From contig CAWBCI010000005.1 in assembly GCA_963787195.1 (NCBI GenBank), forward strand, positions 1 to 61,176: a DNA stretch of 61,176 nt, in the 5' to 3' direction. The notes beneath the pieces were generated by a model. It made no database searches. It saw nothing but the letters and a program-made list of their open reading frames with translations, and was not told the DNA's origin. The position numbers and the translations under genes were made by a program. Below, in pieces: positions 54,177 through 61,176 of this stretch. This DNA is from CAWBCI01 sp963787195. GTDB lineage: Bacteria > Bacteroidota > Bacteroidia > Bacteroidales > JAGOPY01. Within the stretch, counting starts at the first letter, position 1. The number at the start of each line of letters is the position of its first letter.

Positions 54177-54184
54177 CAAAATTA
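54177..54184 (-). promoter_or_regulatory. candidate -7 box (TAATTTTG) for ftsK
   Basis: Exact TAnnTTTG match on the minus strand, 22 bp before the ftsK start, directly after the preceding terminator. Confidence 0.45.
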
Positions 54185-54190
54185 ATAAAA

Positions 54191-54221
54191 AAGGCGGCAC
54201 TGTCACTGACAAAGCCGCCTT
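54191..54221 (-). terminator. intrinsic terminator of the DUF4412 gene
   Basis: An 8-bp GC-rich stem (AAGGCGGC/GCCGCCTT; 54191-54198 with 54214-54221) with a 15-nt loop is followed by a T tract on the minus strand. It starts 22 bp after the DUF4412 stop codon. Confidence 0.8.
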
Positions 54222-54242
54222 GAATATTTTTCTGGCAGGCTC

Positions 54243-54923
54243 TTACATTCCGCCGCCAAACATAGTTTTAATTTCATCCCTTGTTTTAACTTCATAATCA
54301 TCAGGAATTGCAAATTCCTTGTCGCTTACCTTTTTCTTTTCGACGTTAGTGGCAATGAAATGCATGGTAAATCCGGCCTTGGGATTGGCAATTTCATATT
54401 CCAGCATAAGGCCGTCTATATCCTTGAACTGGGGATTATCGAAATTAAGCTCCTTACCACCCAGCTCACTGGTATAATAAACAGTCATATCACCTTCGTC
54501 TTCTCCTTTCATATGAATGATGGCTTTTTTACATGTATAGCCCAGGATGTCCTTAGTGTCATTGGTATATTCAACGTTTATATTGTCACTTCCTTCCATA
54601 TCCTTATTGATTTCCTCGGTTGTAGACCGGAAAGCATATTTCTTCCCCATCATATCCATCATAGTGGTGGTTGTATGTTCATCCCCGTTGGTGATGTTGA
54701 TAGTCTTACCCATGCCGGTGATCATTTCCACCTTAGCTTTATTCCCTTTAACAGTAAGGGTCATGGTTTTAGGCATCATACTTTTCATCTGATCATTCAA
54801 CATTTCCCCTTCATAGTTAATTTTGTAGGTTATAACACCACTGAATTCCTTAGCTGAAGCGGAAACATAGATGAAGAAAAACATAATCGGCAAAAGCCGC
54901 ATAAGTTGGCTAAATTTTTTCAT
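54243..54923 (-). CDS. DUF4412 exported protein
   Basis: A 226-residue protein with a signal peptide (LMRLLPIMFFFIYVSASA). It is Met-rich (KSMMPKTMTL, TTTMMDMMGKK) and has the DUF4412 pattern of repeated beta strands with DILGYTCKKAIIHM. The fold resembles LolA-type half-barrels that bind lipid-like ligands, so an envelope role is likely. No substrate can be named. It ends in a strong terminator and begins 56 bp after lepB. Confidence 0.82.
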   Translation of the reverse strand: MKKFSQLMRLLPIMFFFIYVSASAKEFSGVITYKINYEGEMLNDQMKSMMPKTMTLTVKGNKAKVEMITGMGKTINITNGDEHTTTTMMDMMGKKYAFRSTTEEINKDMEGSDNINVEYTNDTKDILGYTCKKAIIHMKGEDEGDMTVYYTSELGGKELNFDNPQFKDIDGLMLEYEIANPKAGFTMHFIATNVEKKKVSDKEFAIPDDYEVKTRDEIKTMFGGGM

Positions 54924-54979
54924 AAGATTGATTTTTAGTTTATTGTTAAATGCTTTAAATTGAAGTTAAGAAAAGTCTA

Positions 54980-56494
54980 TTAATGCACTACCCTGAAAAG
55001 CTTATTCCAGCGTACCCTCCCGTCAAGCCAGCCTTTATTTTTATCCAGGGAGAGCCACACAAACACGGCTTTTCCGACGACATGGTCTTCGGGTACATAG
55101 CCCCAGTAGCGTGAATCGGCCGAGTTATGACGGTTATCCCCCATCATCCAGTAATAATTCATACGGAAAGTATAGCTGGTCGCTTCTTTTCCATTAATAT
55201 AAATTTTACCGTCCTTCACATCCAGTTCATTCCTTTCATAATTCTTTATAACCCTCTTGTATAATGGAAGATTGTCGATATTCAATTCCACGGTAACTCC
55301 TTTTTTGGGGATTACGATGGGACCGTAATTGTCACGGTTCCATTGATAATTTTCAGAATTGGGGAAAGTTTCCGGGTCCCACTTGCCTTTAGGATCAATC
55401 AGGGGACTGACTTCCTCTATACCTCTGACTTTCTTTAGTTTTTCCAAAGAAGCCTTGGTGAGGTTTACCACAAATTCACCATTATTCAGGGGCCATACTT
55501 TATCGGTCACATGCAGGTCATCAAGAAGTTTGGGATTCAGTGAGTTGGCCGAAGTCTTCACCATATACTGGAATTGCAGACCAGGAGGGTTATAAGCCAT
55601 TTTACCATTAATATAAACCTGTTGGTCGATGACCTGCAGTGTATCCCCTGAAATTGCCATACAACGTTTGATATAGTTCTCTCTTTTATCAACCGGACGG
55701 CTGATGATCCTTCCGAAAATAGACGGGTTGTCCCAGACTTTTTGACGGCCGTACTCCCGGACCAGCGAATAATAACTCCTGTTACTCTGGAATTTTACTG
55801 AAAGGGTATCTCCGTCGGGGTAGTTGAAAACCACTGCGTCATAACGCTCCACATGTCCGAATCCGGGAAAGCGGTAATAAGGAAGTTTTATCCACTCAAG
55901 ATAAGATTTAGTGTCAGTAGTCAGGGGCATGGTATGGTGTACAAAAGGGAAGGAGAGAGGCGTTTCAGGCACCCTTGGCCCGTAGCTCATTTTGCTCACA
56001 AACAAAAAGTCTCCGACCAGTAAGGTCTTTTCCATGGAAGGCGTTGGTATGGTATAGGCTTCCATCAGGAATGTCCGGATAATTGTGGCTGCTATCACAG
56101 CAAATATAATTGCATCCACCCATTCCCTCACCCAGGTCTTTTTGAAATCGGGTCTTTTATCGGGATGAACATATTTTTCAGAGGCTGAGAATCCAAGATA
56201 AGGAAGATAAATAAAAGGGAATAAAACTGAAAGGGCCTGAGCCCCTAATCCGAATTTATTAAAACATTTTACCAGCTCCACGATCATTAAAAGTATCATG
56301 AATACATTTATGAAGGGGATGAGCAGGAAGATATACCACCAAATGGGTTTTTTGATGATCCTCAGCCATATATAAAAATTGTAAAAAGGAATCAGGACTT
56401 CCCATCCGGGCCTGCCGGCTTTTTCAAAGATCTTCCATAAACCGATAACAGTGCTTATTAGAAAGATAAAAGAAAAGATAAAAAATATGTTCAT
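54980..56494 (-). CDS. lepB: signal peptidase I with N-terminal multi-pass domain
   Basis: A 504-residue protein, much longer than the usual ~250. Residues 1-105 form a DUF5684-like multi-helix domain (KAGRPGWEVLIPFYNFYIWL). A further helix near 130 leads into the catalytic region with the nucleophile Ser in TPSMEKTLLVGD, the Lys in KRCMAISGDTLQV, and the box MGDNRHNSADSRYWGYV. Between the Lys and MGDN boxes is an insert of about 150 residues (including VRGIEEVSPL) that extends the periplasmic face. It cleaves signal peptides of exported proteins. It is 93 bp downstream of dapB in the parA-lepB cluster. Confidence 0.9.
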   Translation of the reverse strand: MNIFFIFSFIFLISTVIGLWKIFEKAGRPGWEVLIPFYNFYIWLRIIKKPIWWYIFLLIPFINVFMILLMIVELVKCFNKFGLGAQALSVLFPFIYLPYLGFSASEKYVHPDKRPDFKKTWVREWVDAIIFAVIAATIIRTFLMEAYTIPTPSMEKTLLVGDFLFVSKMSYGPRVPETPLSFPFVHHTMPLTTDTKSYLEWIKLPYYRFPGFGHVERYDAVVFNYPDGDTLSVKFQSNRSYYSLVREYGRQKVWDNPSIFGRIISRPVDKRENYIKRCMAISGDTLQVIDQQVYINGKMAYNPPGLQFQYMVKTSANSLNPKLLDDLHVTDKVWPLNNGEFVVNLTKASLEKLKKVRGIEEVSPLIDPKGKWDPETFPNSENYQWNRDNYGPIVIPKKGVTVELNIDNLPLYKRVIKNYERNELDVKDGKIYINGKEATSYTFRMNYYWMMGDNRHNSADSRYWGYVPEDHVVGKAVFVWLSLDKNKGWLDGRVRWNKLFRVVH

Positions 56495-56587
56495 TTTAGA
56501 TATTTTGGTATATAAACATCAAAGAAACAATAAAACCTTCAATACAACCGGGTGGGCTTGTTAATTTTTGTTAATAGGCAAAGCTAA

Positions 56588-57310
56588 TCAATCCCTGAAA
56601 TCTAACAAATCTTTCATTTCAAAATAACCTTTTTTACCGATTATCCATTCAGCTGCCATAACAGCTCCGAGTGCAAAACCTTTCCTGTTTTTAGCCGTAT
56701 GTTTCAACTCCAGGATATCGGCCTGCGATTCACAGGTAATGATATGAGTACCGGTCACTTCCCCTTCCCTGTGAGATATGACAGGTAAAACATCCGGTTC
56801 GGCAGAAGCCTGGTTTATCCATTTTTTCTTTCGGCCCAGCTGGTCCAGAACAATCTCTGCGAGCTTAATGGCTGTTCCGCTGGGACTGTCTATTTTGTGC
56901 TGATGATGAATTTCTTCAATAGAAATGTCATAATCTTCAATGCCGTCAAGATATATGGCCAGCTTTCGGGTAAGTTCGAACAATAAATTAACTCCCAGGC
57001 TGAAATTGGAAGCCACCATAATGGCGGCGCTTTCATCTGTACACCATTTTTTTACCTTGTCAAGGTCAGCATACCAGCCGGTGGTTCCCATTACTACAGG
57101 CAATGCCAGATTAAAACAATTTCTGATATTTGATACTGCAGTACCGGGAAGGCTGAAATCGATCACAACATCGCACTCAGGATGCCGGATAGTGAATGCT
57201 TCCCAGTCTTTCTCATTATCCAGTTTGAAGGTGATCCTGTGTCCCCTGGCAAGAGCTATGAGTTCTACTTCATTGCCCATTCGTCCATAACCTGACAATG
57301 CTATATTCAC
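56588..57310 (-). CDS. dapB: 4-hydroxy-tetrahydrodipicolinate reductase
   Basis: A 240-residue DapB: GYGRMGNEVE at the N-terminus (nucleotide loop), GTTGWYAD, ASNFSLGVNL, and the active-site EIHHQHKIDSPSGTA with the histidine pair. It reduces HTPA in the lysine and diaminopimelate pathway. It is 4 bp downstream of the DUF5683 gene. Confidence 0.93.
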   Translation of the reverse strand: MNIALSGYGRMGNEVELIALARGHRITFKLDNEKDWEAFTIRHPECDVVIDFSLPGTAVSNIRNCFNLALPVVMGTTGWYADLDKVKKWCTDESAAIMVASNFSLGVNLLFELTRKLAIYLDGIEDYDISIEEIHHQHKIDSPSGTAIKLAEIVLDQLGRKKKWINQASAEPDVLPVISHREGEVTGTHIITCESQADILELKHTAKNRKGFALGAVMAAEWIIGKKGYFEMKDLLDFRD

Positions 57311-57314
57311 GTAT

Positions 57315-57938
57315 TCAGAATTTAAAGGTTAAAGTCATCCCCGGCTTAATCGCCTGTGGCTTAAAAGGATCCCCAATCATTCCTGGAGATATTCTCATCG
57401 ACAGGTCGTCACTGATATCATAATCAAAAAAATGAGCATCTACATAAGCTTCCAGGATGTTGAGGACATACCACAGTCCGGATACGATAAGCGATAAGTC
57501 ACGGTTTCGACGGTAATAATCCATGGCAGTCTGCAACTGGGTTTCTGATAAATTCACCAGGGGATTCGAAGTGGGTGTAGTATCACCATTAGCGACATAG
57601 ATATACGCAAGCCTGTATTTATCGAATTCGTTAGTGTTGGAGTATACAAAATAACCCAGGACCCCAAAGCCGGCATATATGATGGGGATTTTCCAGTATT
57701 TTTTATTGTATGCCTGTCCCAGGCCTGGCAACACAGCCGAGAATAGGGCAGCTTTCCGGATAGAATGTTTTTTTACAGGAATAGCTTCATTCCGGGATTT
57801 AACCTGTGCCTGGATAATGAAGCCAGGTAGCATAAACATTATGATAAAGAGCAATAGCGGAAGCTTTTTTCTGAAGAAGCTGTGCTGCATGAAATCCGCT
57901 TTACTCATAACAGGGATGTGAAAAGTTAAAAACACCAT
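57315..57938 (-). CDS. DUF5683 membrane protein
   Basis: A 207-residue protein with an N-terminal signal or anchor helix (LPLLLFIIMFMLPGFIIQA) and a second hydrophobic segment (PIIYAGFGVLGYFVY). The DUF5683 signature SIRKAALFSAVLPGLGQAYN, followed by KKYWKIP, is present. ATGs at 57908 and 57890 are alternative starts; the longer form adds ten residues. Its place between parB and dapB is conserved across the phylum, suggesting envelope work linked to growth. Function unknown. Confidence 0.82.
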   Translation of the reverse strand: MVFLTFHIPVMSKADFMQHSFFRKKLPLLLFIIMFMLPGFIIQAQVKSRNEAIPVKKHSIRKAALFSAVLPGLGQAYNKKYWKIPIIYAGFGVLGYFVYSNTNEFDKYRLAYIYVANGDTTPTSNPLVNLSETQLQTAMDYYRRNRDLSLIVSGLWYVLNILEAYVDAHFFDYDISDDLSMRISPGMIGDPFKPQAIKPGMTLTFKF

Positions 57939-57947
57939 TTATTGACC

Positions 57948-58835
57948 TTAAGACCGGTTCAGAATGGAGAGTATACGGTCCAGATCATTCTCTGAACTGA
58001 AGCTTATAACGATATTTCCCTTGCCTTTAGTATTTTTGGTGATTCTGACGGGAGTCCGGAACTTTCCGCTGAGCATTTCTTTCATCTGCAAAATTTCCTC
58101 CGGCATGGATTCTGCCTGGGGAGCAGGCGTTTCCTTTTCGCTTGTGAAGGAGCGGGCTATCTTTTCTACTTCCCTTACTGAGAGATCCCGGTCGATGATT
58201 TTAAACAGCACATCTTTTTGTTTCTCCGGATCAGCAATGGTGATAAGAGCCCTGGCATGCCCCATTGAAATATACTTATTTCGCAAGGCAAGCTGTATTT
58301 CAGGTACGAGCTTTAAAAGCCTGATATAGTTAGAGATGGTTGAACGGTTACGGCCTACCTTATTGCTTAGTGTATCCTGTGTCAGGCTACATTCTTCGAT
58401 CAGGCGTTGGTAAGAGATAGCGATCTCAATAGGGTTCAGGTCCTCTCTGTGTGTATTTTCGATGAGGGCCATTTCCAGCATCTGCTCGTCATTGGCAACT
58501 CGTATATAGCTGGGGATATGCTTCAAGCCGGCCAGTTTCGTGGCCCTTAGCCTGCGTTCACCTGAAATTATCTGATAATGGTCGTAACCCAGTTTTCTTA
58601 TGGTGATAGGCTGGATCACGCCTTGTTCGCGGATGGAAGCGGCCAGATCTTCAAGGGCTTCTGCTTCAAATTCGGTCCGGGGCTGGAAAGGGTTCGATTC
58701 TATCTTTTCCACATCAATATTCGCGATGGCCCCGGCAACGTAATTGCCTGAGATATCCCTTGATGTGATGTCCGTTTCCGGGCTTTGCAAAATGGCATCC
58801 AGTCCGCGGCCCAGTGCTCTTTTTTTAGATGTCAT
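57948..58835 (-). CDS. parB: chromosome-partitioning protein ParB
   Basis: A 295-residue ParB: RALGRGLDAIL at the N-terminus, the CTPase/partition domain with ISGERRLRATKLAGL and ENTHREDLNPIE, a helix-turn-helix LTQDTLSNKVGRNRSTISNYIRLL that binds parS, and a C-terminal dimerisation region. The gene overlaps the end of parA by 11 bp. It loads around the origin and works with ParA. No parS site was identified here by eye. Confidence 0.93.
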   Translation of the reverse strand: MTSKKRALGRGLDAILQSPETDITSRDISGNYVAGAIANIDVEKIESNPFQPRTEFEAEALEDLAASIREQGVIQPITIRKLGYDHYQIISGERRLRATKLAGLKHIPSYIRVANDEQMLEMALIENTHREDLNPIEIAISYQRLIEECSLTQDTLSNKVGRNRSTISNYIRLLKLVPEIQLALRNKYISMGHARALITIADPEKQKDVLFKIIDRDLSVREVEKIARSFTSEKETPAPQAESMPEEILQMKEMLSGKFRTPVRITKNTKGKGNIVISFSSENDLDRILSILNRS

Positions 58836-59640
58836 CCTCTAAATTAATTATTTTATCTGATTCGTGCAGATTAGTCATTTCATTTTTCTGCAGTATTTCC
58901 CTGGCCAGGTTCAGGTAATTGATGGCGCCTGTACTGCTGGCATCATGCATGATGATGGTTTCCCCGAAACTGGGAGCTTCGCTCAAACGGGTATTCCGGT
59001 GGATGATAGTATCAAATACCATTTGCTGGAAATGAGTTTTGACTTCCTCAACCACTTGCTTCGATAACCTCAGCCTGACATCGTACATGGTCAGTAAAAT
59101 ACCTTCTATATCGAGACCTTCGTTCAGTCTTGTCTGAACTATTTTAATAGTATTCAATAACTTGCCTAAGCCTTCCAGGGCGAAATACTCACATTGTACC
59201 GGGATAATGACCGAGTCGGCTGCCGAAAGTGCATTCACGGTGATCAGTCCCAGAGAAGGGGAGCAGTCGATCAGGATAAAATCATAATTGTCTTTCACCC
59301 TGGCCAGTACCTTGCGCATCATCTTTTCACGATTCGGCAGGTCTATCATTTCAATCTCGGCGCCTACCAGGTCGATATGGGCCGGGAGCAGATCCAGATT
59401 GGGAGTGGTGGTATTCAGGATGATGTTCTTAGGATCTGTTTCATCCATGATACACTCGTAAATGCTGGTCTTGATATTCTTAGGGTCGAAACCTATACCT
59501 GAAGTGGCATTGGCCTGGGGGTCGGCATCAACGAGCAGGGTTTTATATTCGAGTACGGCAAAACTGGCCGCCAGGTTGATTGCCGTTGTCGTTTTTCCTA
59601 CTCCGCCCTTTTGATTGGCTAATGCAATAATCTTTCCCAT
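58825..59640 (-). CDS. parA: chromosome-partitioning ATPase ParA/Soj
   Basis: A 271-residue ATPase with the deviant Walker A motif NQKGGVGKTTTAINLAA, LVDADPQANATSGIGF (Walker A'), and FILIDCSPSLGLITVNAL (Walker B). It is the usual length for chromosomal Soj and has no DNA-binding N-terminal extension. A TAnnTTTG box lies 30 bp upstream, so this is the first gene of the parA-parB-DUF5683-dapB-lepB cluster. Confidence 0.93.
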   Translation of the reverse strand: MGKIIALANQKGGVGKTTTAINLAASFAVLEYKTLLVDADPQANATSGIGFDPKNIKTSIYECIMDETDPKNIILNTTTPNLDLLPAHIDLVGAEIEMIDLPNREKMMRKVLARVKDNYDFILIDCSPSLGLITVNALSAADSVIIPVQCEYFALEGLGKLLNTIKIVQTRLNEGLDIEGILLTMYDVRLRLSKQVVEEVKTHFQQMVFDTIIHRNTRLSEAPSFGETIIMHDASSTGAINYLNLAREILQKNEMTNLHESDKIINLEDDI

Positions 59641-59669
59641 CCTGTTATCTGATTTATACTGTCAGTGAA

Positions 59670-59677
59670 CAAAAGTA
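59670..59677 (-). promoter_or_regulatory. candidate -7 box (TACTTTTG) for the parA cluster
   Basis: Exact TAnnTTTG match on the minus strand, 30 bp before the parA start. Confidence 0.42.
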
Positions 59678-59736
59678 GTATTTAATCGGAGACGAAGAAT
59701 CTGAAGTTTTTGGAATTTATCAACTCTGTTGGAGAG

Positions 59737-59768
59737 GTCAGCAGTCAACAGTCAGCAGTCAGCAGTTT
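59737..59768. repeat. short tandem repeat of GTCAGCA units
   Basis: Four 7-bp units (GTCAGCA, GTCAACA, GTCAGCA, GTCAGCA) in the 322-bp intergenic stretch between the parA promoter and the DUF3276 terminator; nothing else is recognisable in that gap. Confidence 0.75.
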
Positions 59769-59913
59769 AGAGAAAGTGAATTTCTCTTGCCTTTGTATTA
59801 AGGTGCTTAATTATTAAAGGTTAAATGAAAGTTTAGCTTTTGCTTAATATATAAATGAATTTTTTTATAATGATTTCTTAAGAAATTAAATTAAAAAAGG
59901 AACGCCTTTAAGC

Positions 59914-59943
59914 AAAAAAGGCTGCCCAAACCGGACAGCCTTC
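59914..59943 (-). terminator. intrinsic terminator of the DUF3276 gene
   Basis: AAGGCTG/CAGCCTT stem with two further pairs above a mismatch (59918-59927 with 59933-59942), followed by a T tract on the minus strand, 20 bp past the stop codon. Confidence 0.75.
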
Positions 59944-59962
59944 CATAGAATATTTTTTAATT

Positions 59963-60328
59963 TTATTTGTCTTCACCATCAACAGGTCCGAGGTCCTCGA
60001 AATCAACATCAACATGCGGATCTGGCGCCGCAGGTTTTTCTTCCTCTTCAAAGCCTTCGGGCTTTTCCCCGGTTTCAATAAAATGCACAACGTCGTTCAA
60101 TCCCCCCATAAATTTTTCGAAATCTTCCCGGTAAAGAAATACTTTATGTTTTTCATAGAAAAACTTCCCGTTTTCATTGTCGAATTTCCTCTTGCTTTCG
60201 GTGATCGTCAGATAATTCTCACCTAAACGGGTTGACTTAACATCGAAAAAGTAGGTCCTCTTTCCTGCCCGGATCACTCTTGAGAAAATCTCTTCCTTCC
60301 TGTTGTCTTTGTTTTCAAGCTCTTCCAT
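59963..60328 (-). CDS. DUF3276 PUR-alpha-like nucleic-acid-binding protein
   Basis: A 121-residue protein. One PUR repeat fold is visible: EEIFSRVIRAGKRTYFFDV, LGENYLTITESKRKF, FYEKHKVFLYREDFEKF. It ends in an acidic tail (DPHVDVDFEDLGPVDGEDK). Bacterial homologues bind single-stranded nucleic acid; its dimer resembles one PUR domain. Two TAATTTTG boxes lie upstream. Confidence 0.85.
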   Translation of the reverse strand: MEELENKDNRKEEIFSRVIRAGKRTYFFDVKSTRLGENYLTITESKRKFDNENGKFFYEKHKVFLYREDFEKFMGGLNDVVHFIETGEKPEGFEEEEKPAAPDPHVDVDFEDLGPVDGEDK

Positions 60329-60363
60329 CTTAAATCGTATTAGATTTTTTCAACTAACCAACA

Positions 60364-60392
60364 CAAAATTAAAAATATTTATAACAAAATTA
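60364..60392 (-). promoter_or_regulatory. two candidate -7 boxes (TAATTTTG) for the DUF3276 gene
   Basis: Exact TAnnTTTG matches on the minus strand at 60364-60371 and 60385-60392, 36 and 57 bp before the ATG. Confidence 0.4.
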
Positions 60393-60418
60393 TTTTTTAT
60401 TCCTGAAACTTAAATTTT

Positions 60419-60571
60419 ATGAACAAAGTGAATATTAATTTTCATTTGAATAATCCCGATAATGCCGGAGGAAATAAATCCACTCTCACTGAAGCGGAAT
60501 TATTAACCAGGGCATGCCTGGGTTTTATACCTCTGATTAGAATTTGTTTTTTCGGAGGATTTAATTTATAG
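60419..60571 (+). CDS. possible 50-residue small protein
   Basis: A frame from the ATG at 60419 to a stop at 60571 with ordinary-looking codons (NNPDNAGGNKSTLTEAELL, then a hydrophobic C-terminus). There is no homology that I recognise and no convincing promoter. The rest of the 433-bp gap between the DUF3276 and nusB genes shows nothing else apart from the -7 boxes above. Confidence 0.2.
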   Translation: MNKVNINFHLNNPDNAGGNKSTLTEAELLTRACLGFIPLIRICFFGGFNL

Positions 60572-60761
60572 ACAGTATATAAAGCTGAAAGGTTGCATAA
60601 GTAGATTTATGATGATGATATTAAGCGCTCTGATCGGTCGGATTCCTGTTTTTTCTTGCAGTTCATAAAAATGAAAAGCTTTTCCTTTTGCCCTATTATA
60701 TTAAGTGTTACTTTTGCCGGATATAGTATTATTCATTTATTAGTCAGATCTTTTCCGTATT

Positions 60762-61176
60762 ATGTTGAGCAGAAGGCATGTAAGAATAAAGGTACTTCAA
60801 GCAGTGTATGCCTTTTTTCAGTCTGGCAGAGACGATCTTTCCCAGGGAGAAAAACAACTTATCCATAGTATTGATAAACTTTACGAGCTTTATGTTTATC
60901 AATTGGCCCTCATGGTCAAATTAACGGACTTCATTGCCAACCGGGTTGAAGAAGCCAAGAAGAAGTATTTCCCTACCGAAGAAGATCTGGATCCGAATAC
61001 CCGCTTCATTAATAACAGATTTATCAAGCAACTGGATGAAAATAAGGACCTCAGAAGAAGAAAAGAGAGGCTGAGAATTTCATGGGTAGAGGATAATAAT
61101 ATGCTCCTGAAAATTTTCAACGATATACGTGAATTGCCTGAATATGCTGCCTATATGTCCGACAGCGTTTCCAATT
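60762..61176 (+). CDS. nusB: transcription antitermination factor NusB, 3' end cut off by window edge
   Basis: An open frame from the ATG at 60762 to the window edge (138 codons, about half of the protein). It begins MLSRRHVRIKVLQAVYAFFQ, the NusB N-terminus of this phylum. It continues with the helical insert typical of the long Bacteroidota NusB (KKKYFPTEEDLDPNTRFINN). NusB with NusE supports rRNA antitermination. The C-terminal bundle lies outside. Other frames across the same bases are shadows. Confidence 0.88.
   Translation, partial: MLSRRHVRIKVLQAVYAFFQSGRDDLSQGEKQLIHSIDKLYELYVYQLALMVKLTDFIANRVEEAKKKYFPTEEDLDPNTRFINNRFIKQLDENKDLRRRKERLRISWVEDNNMLLKIFNDIRELPEYAAYMSDSVSN

Noticed and set aside
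60656..60868. Rightward ORF at 60656-60868
   Set aside because: It overlaps the nusB start in another frame; nusB is clearly the real gene.

Overview
The window looks like chromosome from a member of the Bacteroidota, probably Bacteroidales or a close relative. This rests on lineage-typical genes: TonB receptor/DUF4249 lipoprotein pairs, DUF5683, a DUF3276 PUR-alpha-like protein, DUF2851, DUF4412, and a signal peptidase I with an N-terminal multi-pass domain. Several genes also have TAnnTTTG (-7) promoter boxes, and the synteny parA-parB-DUF5683-dapB-lepB and ftsK-lolA is characteristic. The DNA is moderately AT-rich with AT-rich intergenic gaps.

Layout. 1-4.9 kb is the right flank of an integrated element. 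It holds an integrase cut by the window edge, a tRNA-Val(GAC)-like 3' fragment acting as a presumed attachment site, and a tandem array of about 134-bp units that each carry a tRNA-like 3' half. It also holds an attC-like hairpin, a GC-richer papain-like peptidase gene, a probable integrase remnant and small palindromic repeats. 4.9-16.6 kb holds metabolic and secreted genes: a GH3-family enzyme, an M20 peptidase, an amidase, a secreted papain-like lipoprotein with a partner, and a metal/envelope-stress-like trio (small membrane protein, Spy-like, SHOCT). It ends with a HEAT protein, a frameshifted transketolase and pdxB. 16.8-28.5 kb is surface and secreted: a three-gene unit (Cys-rich exported protein, TlpA-like oxidoreductase, coiled-coil protein) and two paralogous TonB receptor/DUF4249 pairs flanking an exported EEP nuclease. 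28.6-42.2 kb is membrane transport: rhomboid protease, POT peptide transporter, HhH protein, amino acid permease, ABC exporter, two AGCS symporters, a cation/proton antiporter and a K+ channel. 42.2-61.2 kb is mostly housekeeping: zapA with a coiled-coil partner, a 6S-like RNA, rny, a B-vitamin salvage unit (YkoF-like, PnuC-like, NadR-like), an ECF sigma operon, lolA, ftsK, lepB, dapB, parB, parA, DUF3276, and the start of nusB at the right edge.

How the genes connect. Transketolase makes erythrose-4-phosphate, the root of the PLP pathway in which PdxB acts. PnuC, a NadR-type kinase and a YkoF-like binding protein form one vitamin/cofactor uptake unit. Sigma factor, short TM protein and Spy-like protein form an envelope-stress operon. 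The parABS, FtsK and ZapA proteins link chromosome segregation and division.

The strongest non-coding observations are the tRNA-derived tandem array at the integration site, a 166-bp multi-hairpin repeat present twice at identical length, and the 6S-like RNA between zapA and rny. I did not find a clear, wholly new defence or biosynthetic system. The least explained loci are the tRNA-like array, the 166-bp repeat and the Cys-rich protein/thioredoxin unit.
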